From Paenibacillus sp. JJ-100 (GTDB taxonomy: Bacteria > Bacillota > Bacilli > Paenibacillales > Paenibacillaceae): a stretch of 64,000 nucleotides of DNA. Under the pieces are notes generated by a model. It saw only the letters and a list, made by a program, of their open reading frames with translations, was not told where the DNA came from and did not search any database. Shown one piece after another: positions 51,001 through 58,602 of the stretch (position 1 is its first letter; each line of letters starts with the position of its first letter). The DNA lies in contig NZ_CAOJCM010000012.1 in the NCBI RefSeq assembly GCF_948329825.1, forward strand, positions 1 to 64,000, read 5' to 3'. Both the position numbers and the translations under genes were made by a program.

Positions 51001-51546
51001 TCACATTCCTTCACGTTCAATTTGCGCTAATGCAGCGGAGAACTCTTCTCTGGTAATCTGGAATACACTGAGCCGTTTGTGGAATTGCTTCCCGTTACAA
51101 TAACCTATTCCCAGCAGATTGCCCATCTCCATGCGGCGTGCAGCCGCCTGTGGGTGTACAATCAGACCTGCCTCGATCAGATCCTCCCAATCAATGAGGC
51201 TAGGTGCACCTTCATAGGAGGTGTGTACACGAGCTAATGCATGACGGATGGCTTCTGGCGAAGCATTCTCAACCCCGATATCTCCTTTGCGCGTTGCATC
51301 TGCCTCTGGGATAAAAGCATGCTTGCAACCAGGGATCTTGTTGGCAATGATTTTACGAATACGCTCTCCCGCATGATCCGGGTCAGTCAATATGATGACA
51401 CCACGTCGCTCCTGGGCGAGCGCAATACGTTTCAGTATACGCTGATTAATAGCAGAACCTCCCGTTTCAATGGTGTCTGCCTCAACTGCTCTGCGAATCG
51501 CTACTGTGTCATCTCGACCCTCTACAACGATAACTTCTTTTATCAT
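51001..51546 (-). CDS. rnmV: Ribonuclease M5
   Basis: A 181-residue Toprim-domain nuclease that matures 5S rRNA precursor. The Toprim glutamate is in VVEGRDDTVAI (about 7-17), and the DxD-type motif in ILTDPDHAGERIR (about 52-64). The C-terminal part helps bind 5S RNA with ribosomal protein L18. ATG 51546 has AAGGAAG upstream. It lies after yabE, separated by two hairpins, and runs into rsmA with four bases between. Confidence 0.95.
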   Translation of the reverse strand: MIKEVIVVEGRDDTVAIRRAVEADTIETGGSAINQRILKRIALAQERRGVIILTDPDHAGERIRKIIANKIPGCKHAFIPEADATRKGDIGVENASPEAIRHALARVHTSYEGAPSLIDWEDLIEAGLIVHPQAAARRMEMGNLLGIGYCNGKQFHKRLSVFQITREEFSAALAQIEREGM

Positions 51547-51570
51547 GTTCCATTACTTCCTTTCTAACGC

Positions 51571-51637
51571 AAAAAGAAGAGGAATATCCTCTTCTCAGCC
51601 AAACGGCGGAGGAGACTGAATTCAGACCCCTCCGCCG
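51571..51637 (-). terminator. yabE terminator, two hairpins in tandem
   Basis: Minus strand, in order: a G/C-rich stem CGGCGGAGG / CCTCCGCCG with an inner CTGAATTCAG (51637-51604), then AGAAGAGGATA / TTCCTCTTCT (51595-51575) followed by TTTTTGC. The second is a canonical intrinsic terminator. Confidence 0.85.
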
Positions 51638-51701
51638 CATATTCCGCATGAATCCATCATGCATTTATTTTATAGCATTCCCAATTCAAAGTAAAACGAT
51701 T

Positions 51702-52901
51702 TTAGTTCGCTTCAGGCTTCACCGGACCGATGACATAGACCGTTTTTCCTTTTTTACGTCCAAAATTCAGGGCATGCTTCACACTATCAAAATAAACGTC
51801 GATTTTATTACCTTTGATCGCACCACCTGTATCTTCTGCGCGACGGAATCCGAGGCCTTCGATGTATACCCACCAGCCGATTGGAATGACCTTGGGATCA
51901 ACCGCAATGGTGCGCCCTTCCGTTACACGAGTACCAGATGCTGTTTTTGTACCAATACCCGGCTCTTCAGAAGAGTAGGCTGTCATGGATACATTTTTTA
52001 GAACTTTCGAATATTTAAAAGAAGTCCCAGAGACGGTAATCACTTTGCTGCCCGAGGCAGATGTTTTCGTCGAGTTCGTTGTTGTTGCTTTGCTGCTTGA
52101 GGTTTTGGCCGATACCAATTGAACCTCTGGTTCTTTCTCTACGGGTTTGGCTTTTGTACCAACCGCGATAACCTTATCTACACGATTATTCGCAATCGTT
52201 TTGCCCACCATTTTTTTGGAGACAAGTTCTCCATCCTGAAACACCTTTTCAATATGCTGAACAAGTGTGCCTTCTTTACCGTTTACGACAACACGGTTAT
52301 CCCCTTTGAACAAACTAGGATCAGCCGTTTTAATAACTTTGTAAGCAATCGGTTGTTTCACATCGACTGTACGCTTTGTTACACGCACTATACGAATCTT
52401 CATGTCCGCTTTAATCGCAGTTTCGAGCGCTGGAAACACTTTATCTTGATTTGCAACTTCAATGCCTGATTGCTGAATTACATCTTGTACCGATGAATCG
52501 GTTGTATACAGAGTCTTGGTGTCTCCGTCTGCCGTAATGTTAACTGGAACGGCCCGCTCAATAACGATTCGGTCTCCATCTGCAATGGCCCCATTCATGG
52601 GCATGGATACCTTGTCGTGAGGGCTGACTGTGATTGACTGCTCCTCCAACATTTCCTGAAGCATTCCTGTACGAGTCTCTACCACTTGAGCTTTGCCGTC
52701 AATAACCAGTGAAATCTGCTTCCCGGCCTGACCGTAAACGACTAACAAGATCATGATTGCAAGTGCAATTGAGAATATCGCGATCAATGCCATTTGACGC
52801 AAGTTCTCATGCTTCCACCGTAACGCGAAAGACTTACTGGATGATCGTGACTCATGGGTCTCTTCTGGTTGGAATGTGCCCACTTCTCCGTCCTCCTTCA
52901 T
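51702..52901 (-). CDS. yabE: YabE-like cell-wall protein with DUF348, G5 and 3D domains
   Basis: A 399-residue exported protein of the Rpf/YabE group, probably a peptidoglycan hydrolase. One N-terminal membrane anchor (about 39-60), repeated DUF348 units (about 65-180), a G5-like domain (about 185-260), a Ser/Thr/Lys-rich linker (about 265-300) and a C-terminal 3D domain (about 315-395; VSMTAYSSEEPG, AVDPKVIPIGWWVYI, IDVYF with the conserved Asp residues). I chose ATG 52901 because the charged pre-anchor segment begins there; an upstream frame from 52967 is possible. Expression is probably governed by the c-di-AMP riboswitch upstream. Confidence 0.92.
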   Translation of the reverse strand: MKEDGEVGTFQPEETHESRSSSKSFALRWKHENLRQMALIAIFSIALAIMILLVVYGQAGKQISLVIDGKAQVVETRTGMLQEMLEEQSITVSPHDKVSMPMNGAIADGDRIVIERAVPVNITADGDTKTLYTTDSSVQDVIQQSGIEVANQDKVFPALETAIKADMKIRIVRVTKRTVDVKQPIAYKVIKTADPSLFKGDNRVVVNGKEGTLVQHIEKVFQDGELVSKKMVGKTIANNRVDKVIAVGTKAKPVEKEPEVQLVSAKTSSSKATTTNSTKTSASGSKVITVSGTSFKYSKVLKNVSMTAYSSEEPGIGTKTASGTRVTEGRTIAVDPKVIPIGWWVYIEGLGFRRAEDTGGAIKGNKIDVYFDSVKHALNFGRKKGKTVYVIGPVKPEAN

Positions 52902-53073
52902 AGCCTCGCCGTCTAAAGTAATGCATGATGTTTTTGACGCGACTATACCAAATTTTCTACAGAACATGGATCAGAGGTAATGACCCGTTCTGCACCATGA
53001 ACCCCTCTTCGTAACATGATGTCATCCTCCTGAATACTTACCGTATGATGACAATATTTCTTTTATTCAAAAC

Positions 53074-53116
53074 AAAAAAAGCCAAAGAAAGAGTGTTAGA
53101 GACCCTTTCGTGGCTT
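53074..53116 (-). terminator. Expression-platform terminator of the yabE riboswitch
   Basis: Minus-strand AGCCACGAAAGGG / CTCTTTCTTTGGCT stem (53116-53080) followed by TTTTTTT. An alternative stem TTCCGAA / TTCGGAA just upstream (about 53116-53142) would use part of the 5' arm and could act as antiterminator. Confidence 0.75.
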
Positions 53117-53167
53117 CCGAATGATTTGAATTTCGGAAATTCATGCACGAGGTTGCCTCTCTTTTTC

Positions 53168-53395
53168 CGCTTGCGAGGTTAGCTGTCGGGTTCGGGCGAA
53201 AGAGAGCCGCCCTATCTTAGGTCACCCGCTCATGGCGGATACCCTTGAATTCACCCCGAGACCCAAAGAAGAAATCAAATACGGCTTCGCAGAACGATCC
53301 ACTGCTTTTGGGTCAGTGAACGATGCGCACCGGCTGCAATCACCGGTGTTTAAGCCCTATTGGTTCCCCCGCTCTCCGTTAACAGAGATTCAGCG
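53168..53395 (-). promoter_or_regulatory. Cyclic di-AMP riboswitch (ydaO/yuaA class) upstream of yabE
   Basis: On the minus strand the conserved pieces occur in order: P1 5' side CGCTGAATC (53395-53387), GCGGGGGAACCAATAGGG (around 53372-53355), GGGGTGAAT (53257-53249), CCCGAACCCGACAGCTAA (about 53197-53179), and the P1 3' side CCTCGCAAGCG (53178-53168). This is the signature of the ydaO riboswitch, which binds c-di-AMP. An intrinsic terminator follows within 100 bases, so ligand binding should reduce yabE transcription. The class is known upstream of cell-wall hydrolase and potassium-transport genes. Confidence 0.93.
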
Positions 53396-53494
53396 AGATT
53401 GATTCATGAAAGTAATGTTGTCTTATCGGAAAGTGTCCCTTTGTTCATCCCCCGAACATCTGTCCAATTTTCCGCACAACAATTCACTGAAAAG

Positions 53495-53524
53495 ATGATA
53501 TCCTGTTTTGATGCATGTTGTAAA
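53495..53524 (-). promoter_or_regulatory. Promoter of the riboswitch-yabE transcript
   Basis: Minus-strand -35 TTTACA (53524-53519), 18-base spacer, -10 TATCAT (53500-53495), about 100 bases before the aptamer. Confidence 0.5.
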
Positions 53525-53646
53525 GCATGGATCAAGTACGTTTTTCTAAATATTTGGTTAAAATATTGTAATATTCTTTAATTATTTGAATCAAAGAGCA
53601 AATTACCTCTCTTTAACTCCCTTTTTCACCTGATTTACTCGTTTTC

Positions 53647-54414
53647 TTATCGTATCCCAAATCGTTCCATGGCATTTTTGGTTGTAATTGCAGCTATTTC
53701 CTCTACCGAAATGCCTTTTATTTCCGCTGCTGCTTCTGCTACCAGACGTACATGCGCTGTTTCATTTCGTTTTCCGCGAAATGGATGAGGTGTCAGATAA
53801 GGTGAGTCGGTTTCAATGAAAAAACGGTCCATGGGAACCTTGGCAAGTACCTCTTTTGGCTGCTTCGCATTTTTGAAAGTGATCGGGCCTCCAAAAGAGA
53901 GATGGAACCCTAAATCCAGACACATCTTTGCCGTTTCCCAGCTCCCCGAAAAGGAATGCATCACACCGCCAACCTCGCCAGCCTTTTCTTCACGCAAAAT
54001 ACGTACTATATCTTCATGTGCATCCCGATTATGGATGACAATTGGCATACCTAGTTCACGCGCCAATGCAATTTGTTGTCGTAATACGCGGTGCTGTACC
54101 TCCTTAGGTGAAGTATCCCAATGATAGTCCAGACCAATTTCACCGATTGCTACTACCTTTTCATGTTTGCACAATGACGCAATCCATTCCAGATCCCCCT
54201 CCTGCATGGTGATCGCGTCCACTGGATGCCATCCAACGGCTGCATAGATAAAGTCATATGTTTCAGCCAATTTCATCGTCGTTGGTATGGTCTCTCGATT
54301 AAAGCCTATGTTAATCATGCGAGTAACGCCGGAATCTACCGCGCGTTGGATAACGTCTTCTCGATCTTCGTCGAATTGTGGTGCATCAAGATGTGTATGG
54401 GTATCAAATAACAT
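53647..54414 (-). CDS. tatD: TatD-family metal-dependent hydrolase
   Basis: A 255-residue TIM-barrel hydrolase (YabD), of the family with 3'-5' DNase activity. Metal ligands lie in DTHTHLD (about 4-10), the Glu in AIGEIGLDYH (about 90-99), His in VIHNRDAHED (about 126-135), His in MHSFSGS, and Asp in IETDSPYLTPHP (about 200-211). Length is standard. ATG 54414 follows AGGGAGAAAC. It is upstream of yabE. In B. subtilis metS precedes it; here an HD-domain gene does. Confidence 0.93.
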   Translation of the reverse strand: MLFDTHTHLDAPQFDEDREDVIQRAVDSGVTRMINIGFNRETIPTTMKLAETYDFIYAAVGWHPVDAITMQEGDLEWIASLCKHEKVVAIGEIGLDYHWDTSPKEVQHRVLRQQIALARELGMPIVIHNRDAHEDIVRILREEKAGEVGGVMHSFSGSWETAKMCLDLGFHLSFGGPITFKNAKQPKEVLAKVPMDRFFIETDSPYLTPHPFRGKRNETAHVRLVAEAAAEIKGISVEEIAAITTKNAMERFGIR

Positions 54415-54762
54415 TGTCTATGTTTCTCCCTTCATGTCGAAAGACAAATACGTATTTTTATGCGTTGAAATTTCGTTTTTTTATGAGTAGTTCATTTTTT
54501 TGCATCATCAATGGGGTGGAACAATCAAAAATTTTGTAAATTTATTTTTGATACTCAAACTACTATATATAGAAGGAAAACAAAAAATTAGAGCAAGGTA
54601 TAGCGTATATAGAGTGTAGAATTGTATATTTCCCTACGTGAATTACAAAATTATGTCGATCTACCCTTACTCCCCATTAAAGCAGATTAATGTATCATGT
54701 TTAATAGCTCTTTTAGAAAGTCTTTTGATATCAAAATGTATCACCTGTCGTGTCCATCATCA
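54415..54762 (-). other. A/T-rich tatD upstream region
   Basis: About 350 bases, very A/T-rich, with no gene on either strand. A possible promoter TTGTAA-N16-TACAAT lies at 54648-54621 (minus). Nearer the gene are a perfect 0A box TGTCGAA (54435-54441, plus) and a 12-base palindrome AAATACGTATTT (54446-54457). I see no clear terminator for the HD gene. Confidence 0.45.
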
Positions 54763-56040
54763 TTACAAAAAATAGGGGCGGATATGAGACGGTAATTCAT
54801 GAAGAATAGCATCTACCTTGTTCTTCGGATAGTACAGATGATGTTTGCCTAGTTGAAGTCCACTGATTGAACGAACAATATCAGACACTTCTGACAACTC
54901 ATGCAGTTTGTCCTGCCGATCAAGCAGAAGTATCTGCTTATCTGTGGATTGATCTGGCCGAAACACATCATACGGATTATCCGTTGGGAAATCAATCTCG
55001 AGATCATATTCGGGGTCTAGACCTGCTTTCACAAAGGCTTCCCGTATTTCTTCAACCATGGCCAGGTCAATCTGTTCGAGTTCCACATACTTATACAACC
55101 TGCGATTCATAAAACGCTCGCACAGATCACTTAGAACAGTATCTTCCTCCTTACGCCACTGCATAAAAGCTGTCTGAATTAACGATTCATCAAGCTGTAG
55201 ATACTCATGAACTGAAATCTCACCTTGGAAAAGTTTCGGCAGTGGTTCAACCATGAATTTGAATGAGAAGTCTTGCTTTACAAGTTCTTTTGCTCGCTTA
55301 AAAATCTGTCTCAGTATAATCTCGGAGCTACGCGTCACGGGATGGAAATAAATCTGCCAGTACATCTGGTACCTCGACATTAGATAATCTTCCACAGCAT
55401 GCATGCCGGACTCTTTCACTACAATCCTTCCATGGAATGGACGGAGCATGCGGAGGATTCGATCGAGGTCGATCGTACCATAATTAACTCCCGTGAAATA
55501 GGCATCCCTGAGCAGATAATCCATTCGGTCAGCATCAAGCGGACTAGTTACCAGATTCACCACAATAGGTTTGTCATACGTTTTCTGAATAACAGAGGCT
55601 ACTTTTTCATCAAAATGAGGAGCATACCGTCTTAGTATTGCCCCTACTTCGGTATCACCCTGGATAATGCGACATGTCCAATCTTCATGATTCATGTCAA
55701 AGGCCTCTTCAATGGAATGAGAGAACGGCCCATGTCCAAGATCATGAAGCAAAGCTGCACATAGAGCCACTTGCTTTTCTTCCCTTGGCCAGTCCGAATA
55801 ATGACTTCGTTCAAACTGAGAGATGATTTTACGTGTAATTTCGTATACGCCCAGGGAATGGGAAAAGCGACTGTGTTCTGCCCCATGAAATGTAAGATAG
55901 GATGTCCCTAGTTGACGAATTCGACGGAGCCGCTGAAACTCAGGTGTATTGATCAACTTCCATATAATGGGCTCCTGCACATGGATGTAATTATGTACCG
56001 GATCTTTAAAAACCTTCTCTTCGGTTAGACGTTGTTCCAT
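54763..56040 (-). CDS. HD-superfamily phosphohydrolase, YwfO-like
   Basis: A 425-residue metal-dependent HD-domain protein. The HD ligands are His in GAEHSRFSHSLGVYE (near 55), the HD pair in ALLHDLGHGPFSHS (near 95-108) and the later Asp in SPLDADRMDYLLRD (near 167-180). The protein resembles dNTPase-type (SAMHD1-like) enzymes and B. subtilis YwfO over its full length (VFKDPVHNYIHV..EFQRLRRIRQLGTS..LTFHG). The natural substrate is probably a nucleotide. ATG 56040 follows AAGGAGTGA. It is divergent from abrB across a region full of Spo0A-type boxes. Confidence 0.9.
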   Translation of the reverse strand: MEQRLTEEKVFKDPVHNYIHVQEPIIWKLINTPEFQRLRRIRQLGTSYLTFHGAEHSRFSHSLGVYEITRKIISQFERSHYSDWPREEKQVALCAALLHDLGHGPFSHSIEEAFDMNHEDWTCRIIQGDTEVGAILRRYAPHFDEKVASVIQKTYDKPIVVNLVTSPLDADRMDYLLRDAYFTGVNYGTIDLDRILRMLRPFHGRIVVKESGMHAVEDYLMSRYQMYWQIYFHPVTRSSEIILRQIFKRAKELVKQDFSFKFMVEPLPKLFQGEISVHEYLQLDESLIQTAFMQWRKEEDTVLSDLCERFMNRRLYKYVELEQIDLAMVEEIREAFVKAGLDPEYDLEIDFPTDNPYDVFRPDQSTDKQILLLDRQDKLHELSEVSDIVRSISGLQLGKHHLYYPKNKVDAILHELPSHIRPYFL

Positions 56041-56115
56041 TTTTAGTTCACTCCTTTTTAATTGTTCTCTTTTTCCTTACGTCATAGCATGTCTGACTCC
56101 GATTTTCGCCAAGTT

Positions 56116-56175
56116 TTCGACATGGTTTGACGATTTTTGTCGAATAAAGTACTTTTGTCGTTTTCCAAATCGACA
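56116..56175. promoter_or_regulatory. Cluster of Spo0A-type boxes between the HD gene and abrB
   Basis: Four sites in 60 bases: TTCGACA (56116-56122, perfect, reversed), TGTCGAA (56138-56144, perfect), TGTCGTT (56156-56162) and ATCGACA (56169-56175, reversed, one mismatch). They lie 75-135 bases upstream of the HD gene start, over its probable promoter, and about 100 bases upstream of the abrB -35. Confidence 0.65.
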
Positions 56176-56252
56176 AAGCTCTCAACGATGTTTAATTACG
56201 AAAAAGTGCACTCAATCCCTTGCCACCAGTAAACTTAAGAAAACATCTTACA

Positions 56253-56270
56253 TTTTAAGCTAATTTTAAG
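56253..56270 (+). promoter_or_regulatory. Two TTTTAAG repeats 11 bases apart, just before the abrB -35
   Basis: TTTTAAG occurs at 56253-56259 and 56264-56270, ending one base before the abrB -35. One-helical-turn direct repeats in this position are typical of OmpR/PhoB-family activators. The regulator is unknown. Confidence 0.4.
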
Positions 56271-56271
56271 G

Positions 56272-56330
56272 TTGACTGTTTTGGGAAACGTTGGTATGAT
56301 GAGTACCATAAAACATAAAATAATGTCGAA
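56272..56330 (+). promoter_or_regulatory. abrB promoter with a Spo0A box downstream of the start site
   Basis: -35 TTGACT (56272-56277), 17-base spacer, -10 TATGAT (56295-56300) with an extended TGG before it. A perfect 0A box TGTCGAA lies at 56324-56330, about +18 to +24, where bound Spo0A~P would block transcription, as at the B. subtilis abrB promoter. Confidence 0.8.
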
Positions 56331-56370
56331 TAATGACACTGATAGTTAGCTGAGAGGAGCACTGATTATA

Positions 56371-56625
56371 ATGATGAAATCAACAGGTATTGTAAGAAAA
56401 GTGGATGAACTGGGACGGGTGGTTATTCCAATCGAATTGCGTCGTACGCTCGGTATTGGTGAGAAAGATGCTTTGGAAATCTACGTTGATGGTGAGCGTA
56501 TTATGCTCAAAAAATACGAGCCAGCTTGTATCTTCTGTGGTAATGCAGAGAATGTTACGTACTTCAAAGGAAAAATCGTTTGTAACGAATGTATTTCAGA
56601 AATCCCTGCACCTGTGACAAAATAA
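56371..56625 (+). CDS. abrB: AbrB-family transition-state regulator with a tetracysteine tail
   Basis: An 84-residue regulator. Residues 1-52 are almost identical to the B. subtilis AbrB DNA-binding domain (STGIVRKVDELGRVVIPIEL, RRTLGI, DALEIYVDGERIMLKKY). The C-terminus differs: instead of the AbrB multimerisation domain there is CIFC (about 55-58) and CNEC (about 74-77), a likely zinc ribbon, ending PAPVTK. AbrB represses post-exponential genes until Spo0A~P turns it off. The start is ATG 56371 after GAGAGGAG. It is one of three plus-strand genes. Confidence 0.93.
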   Translation: MMKSTGIVRKVDELGRVVIPIELRRTLGIGEKDALEIYVDGERIMLKKYEPACIFCGNAENVTYFKGKIVCNECISEIPAPVTK

Positions 56626-56690
56626 GAAGATACTGGTATAATGGAATTATTCTAATCGTTAATTCTAACCTTTTTATATCCCTTCATTGC

Positions 56691-56728
56691 CTTCCCGGTG
56701 TGAACTCACCGTTGGGAGGTTTTTTTTT
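56691..56728 (+). terminator. abrB terminator
   Basis: Hairpin CTTCCCGGTG / CACCGTTGGGAGG with a TGAACT loop, followed by nine T. Confidence 0.85.
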
Positions 56729-56737
56729 ACTATTTTT

Positions 56738-56779
56738 AAGAGCAGTCACATATTTTTCACAAATTAGTGTGCTGCTCTT
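56738..56779. terminator. rsmI terminator
   Basis: Stem AAGAGCAG / CTGCTCTT (56738-56745, 56772-56779) with an inner CAC/GTG pair. It has T-rich sequence on both sides and serves rsmI on the minus strand. Confidence 0.65.
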
Positions 56780-56785
56780 TTTACA

Positions 56786-56826
56786 TTTTAAGGGTATCTT
56801 AAGGTTTGTTTTAAGCCCATTTTCAG
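56786..56826 (+). repeat. Four phased heptamer direct repeats (TTTTAAG type)
   Basis: TTTTAAG (56786), TCTTAAG (56797), TTTTAAG (56809) and TTTTCAG (56820) are spaced 11, 12 and 11 bases. They lie between abrB and the rsmI stop. The same heptamer occurs twice before the abrB -35. The arrangement suggests a response-regulator array, but no promoter is obvious here. Confidence 0.5.
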
Positions 56827-56862
56827 GTAGATCTCACTATTCCACATTTTTGCTGGGATCAG

Positions 56863-57747
56863 CTAGCCAATTAGAGCATTATATACATCCCGTTTCGTTA
56901 TACCGCGGTCCGATGCTGTTTTTTTCATTGCATCTTTTCGGCTGATTCCCTCATTTTCATAGTGTTTTACATGTTCCTCCAGCGTCATAACCTGCCACCA
57001 GGCTTCTCGTTCAGCCCTACGTTCTTCTTCTTTGATTCCTTCGACCAACAGACAATATTCACCCAGAGGTGGGTGCTCCTCTAACCAATCCATGCATTCC
57101 TGCAGTGTGCCTCTGACAAACTCCTCATGCCGTTTGGTCAACTCACGTGCCAGTACAATCGAACGTTCGCCCAGAATTTCCTCCAGGTACAATAACGTTT
57201 TGCGAATTCGGTGAGGAGACTCATAAAAAAGTAATGTCCCATTCGATTCATTGAAAGATTCCAGTACCTTACGCATATCCTTTTTCTCTCGTGGCAGGAA
57301 GCCACCAAAGGTGAATCGTTCCGTAGGTAATCCGGATACAATCAGAGCTGATAATGCTGCATTTGGTCCGGGGATCGGAATAACTGTAACTCCTGCTTCT
57401 ATCGCAAGCTGTACGAGATCAGAACCAGGGTCCGAAATCGCAGGCAGCCCGGCGTCACTAACCAATGCTAAATTTTTTCCTTCTATTATATAGCGTATCA
57501 ATTCAGGACCACTTGCGGCCTTATTATGCTCATGATAGCTAAATAACATGGAAGGTGTAATTTCAAAGTGGGTGAGCAGCTTTCGGGTTTGACGTGTGTC
57601 TTCAGCAGCGATAATATCACAGCTCTGCAATGTCTTAATCGCTCGAAAGGTCATATCCTCCAAATTTCCAATTGGTGTACCAACTAAGTATAGCTTCCCT
57701 AGATGCTCAGACTGCTCACTAAAACTTTTTTGAACCTGTAGTGCCAC
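56863..57747 (-). CDS. rsmI: 16S rRNA (cytidine-1402 2'-O)-methyltransferase
   Basis: A 294-residue tetrapyrrole-methylase-fold enzyme (YabC). LYLVGTPIGNLEDMTFRAI (about 19-37) and the SAM-binding motifs LVSDAGLPAISDPGSDLV (about 93-110) and PIPGPNAALSALIVSGLP (about 123-140) identify RsmI. The GTG start follows AAGGAGG and directly abuts the trmN6 stop, so the two are co-translated. B. subtilis has yazA between them; it is absent here. A GIY-YIG gene is therefore missing at this point. Confidence 0.95.
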   Translation of the reverse strand: MALQVQKSFSEQSEHLGKLYLVGTPIGNLEDMTFRAIKTLQSCDIIAAEDTRQTRKLLTHFEITPSMLFSYHEHNKAASGPELIRYIIEGKNLALVSDAGLPAISDPGSDLVQLAIEAGVTVIPIPGPNAALSALIVSGLPTERFTFGGFLPREKKDMRKVLESFNESNGTLLFYESPHRIRKTLLYLEEILGERSIVLARELTKRHEEFVRGTLQECMDWLEEHPPLGEYCLLVEGIKEEERRAEREAWWQVMTLEEHVKHYENEGISRKDAMKKTASDRGITKRDVYNALIG

Positions 57748-58527
57748 CTAGTTTCCTCCTTCCTTGTTGTGTAGAGACTGCTGATCACCATAATAAATTT
57801 CCATAATCTCATCACAATAGTTACCTTGTTCATTGTAAACAATAAGCGGCGGTAGCATTCGTACTTCTGGCTTGCCATCTTTCATCGCTTCAATCAGTAC
57901 CATATTGGCCTCTAGATGAGCACGTGGATGTACCATACGAATTCGCTTAGGTTCAAGCTTGTATTCTCGCATTAAAGATATGATTTCACCAAGACGCTGT
58001 GGCCTATGAACCATCGATATTTTGCCACCATTACGGACAAGGCGATTACATGCTTGAATAACCTCCTCCAGAGTACATCCGATCTCATGACGCGCCATAG
58101 CTTGATGGGTATTTGCCTTAAGATCACTTCCATTAAGCGGCATGTATGGGGGATTCACTGTAATGGCGTCGTAGACAGCATGTCCTGTTTCTTTAACCAA
58201 TTCTCGTAGATCTCCCTCACGAATAAGAACAGACTCCCCTAAATGATTTAGTTGTACACTGCGACGTGCCATATCAGCCAGTCTCGGCTGAATTTCAATG
58301 CCCTCCAAGCTTGCCTGGGTACGCGTTGTCAGCAGAATAGGAACCACCCCGTTCCCCGTGCATAGATCAAGAACACGCCCCCGTTTCGGTACGGAAGCAA
58401 ATCGTGCTAACAATACAGCATCCATAGAAAAACTGAATACTTCGTCGCTTTGAATAATTCGTAGATTGTGGGAGAGCAGGTCATCGATCCGTTCCGACTC
58501 CTGCAAAATCACTTCTTGCTCTGTCAT
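57748..58527 (-). CDS. trmN6: tRNA1(Val) (adenine-37-N6)-methyltransferase-like
   Basis: A 259-residue SAM methyltransferase (YabB). Motif I VLDLCTGNGVVPILL (about 51-65), acidic LEGIEIQP (about 74-81) and the N6-adenine catalytic NPPYMP (about 125-130) are clear. Length fits the TrmN6/YfiC group. ATG 58527 follows GGAGGATG. A strong terminator after yabA lies just upstream, so it either has its own promoter overlapping that element or relies on read-through. Confidence 0.9.
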   Translation of the reverse strand: MTEQEVILQESERIDDLLSHNLRIIQSDEVFSFSMDAVLLARFASVPKRGRVLDLCTGNGVVPILLTTRTQASLEGIEIQPRLADMARRSVQLNHLGESVLIREGDLRELVKETGHAVYDAITVNPPYMPLNGSDLKANTHQAMARHEIGCTLEEVIQACNRLVRNGGKISMVHRPQRLGEIISLMREYKLEPKRIRMVHPRAHLEANMVLIEAMKDGKPEVRMLPPLIVYNEQGNYCDEIMEIYYGDQQSLHNKEGGN

Positions 58528-58570
58528 AGGGTACTCTCATCCTCCGGTACATTAAACGTTTATAACCTTG

Positions 58571-58597
58571 AAAAAAAACCGTAGGGAATCCCTACGG
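58571..58597 (-). terminator. yabA terminator
   Basis: Minus-strand perfect stem CCGTAGGG-ATT-CCCTACGG (58597-58579) followed by eight T. Confidence 0.93.
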
Positions 58598-58602
58598 CCA
58601 TT

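Noticed and set aside
53360..53581. A 73-codon plus-strand frame over the riboswitch region
   Set aside because: It is antisense to the conserved aptamer and the promoter; no ribosome binding site.
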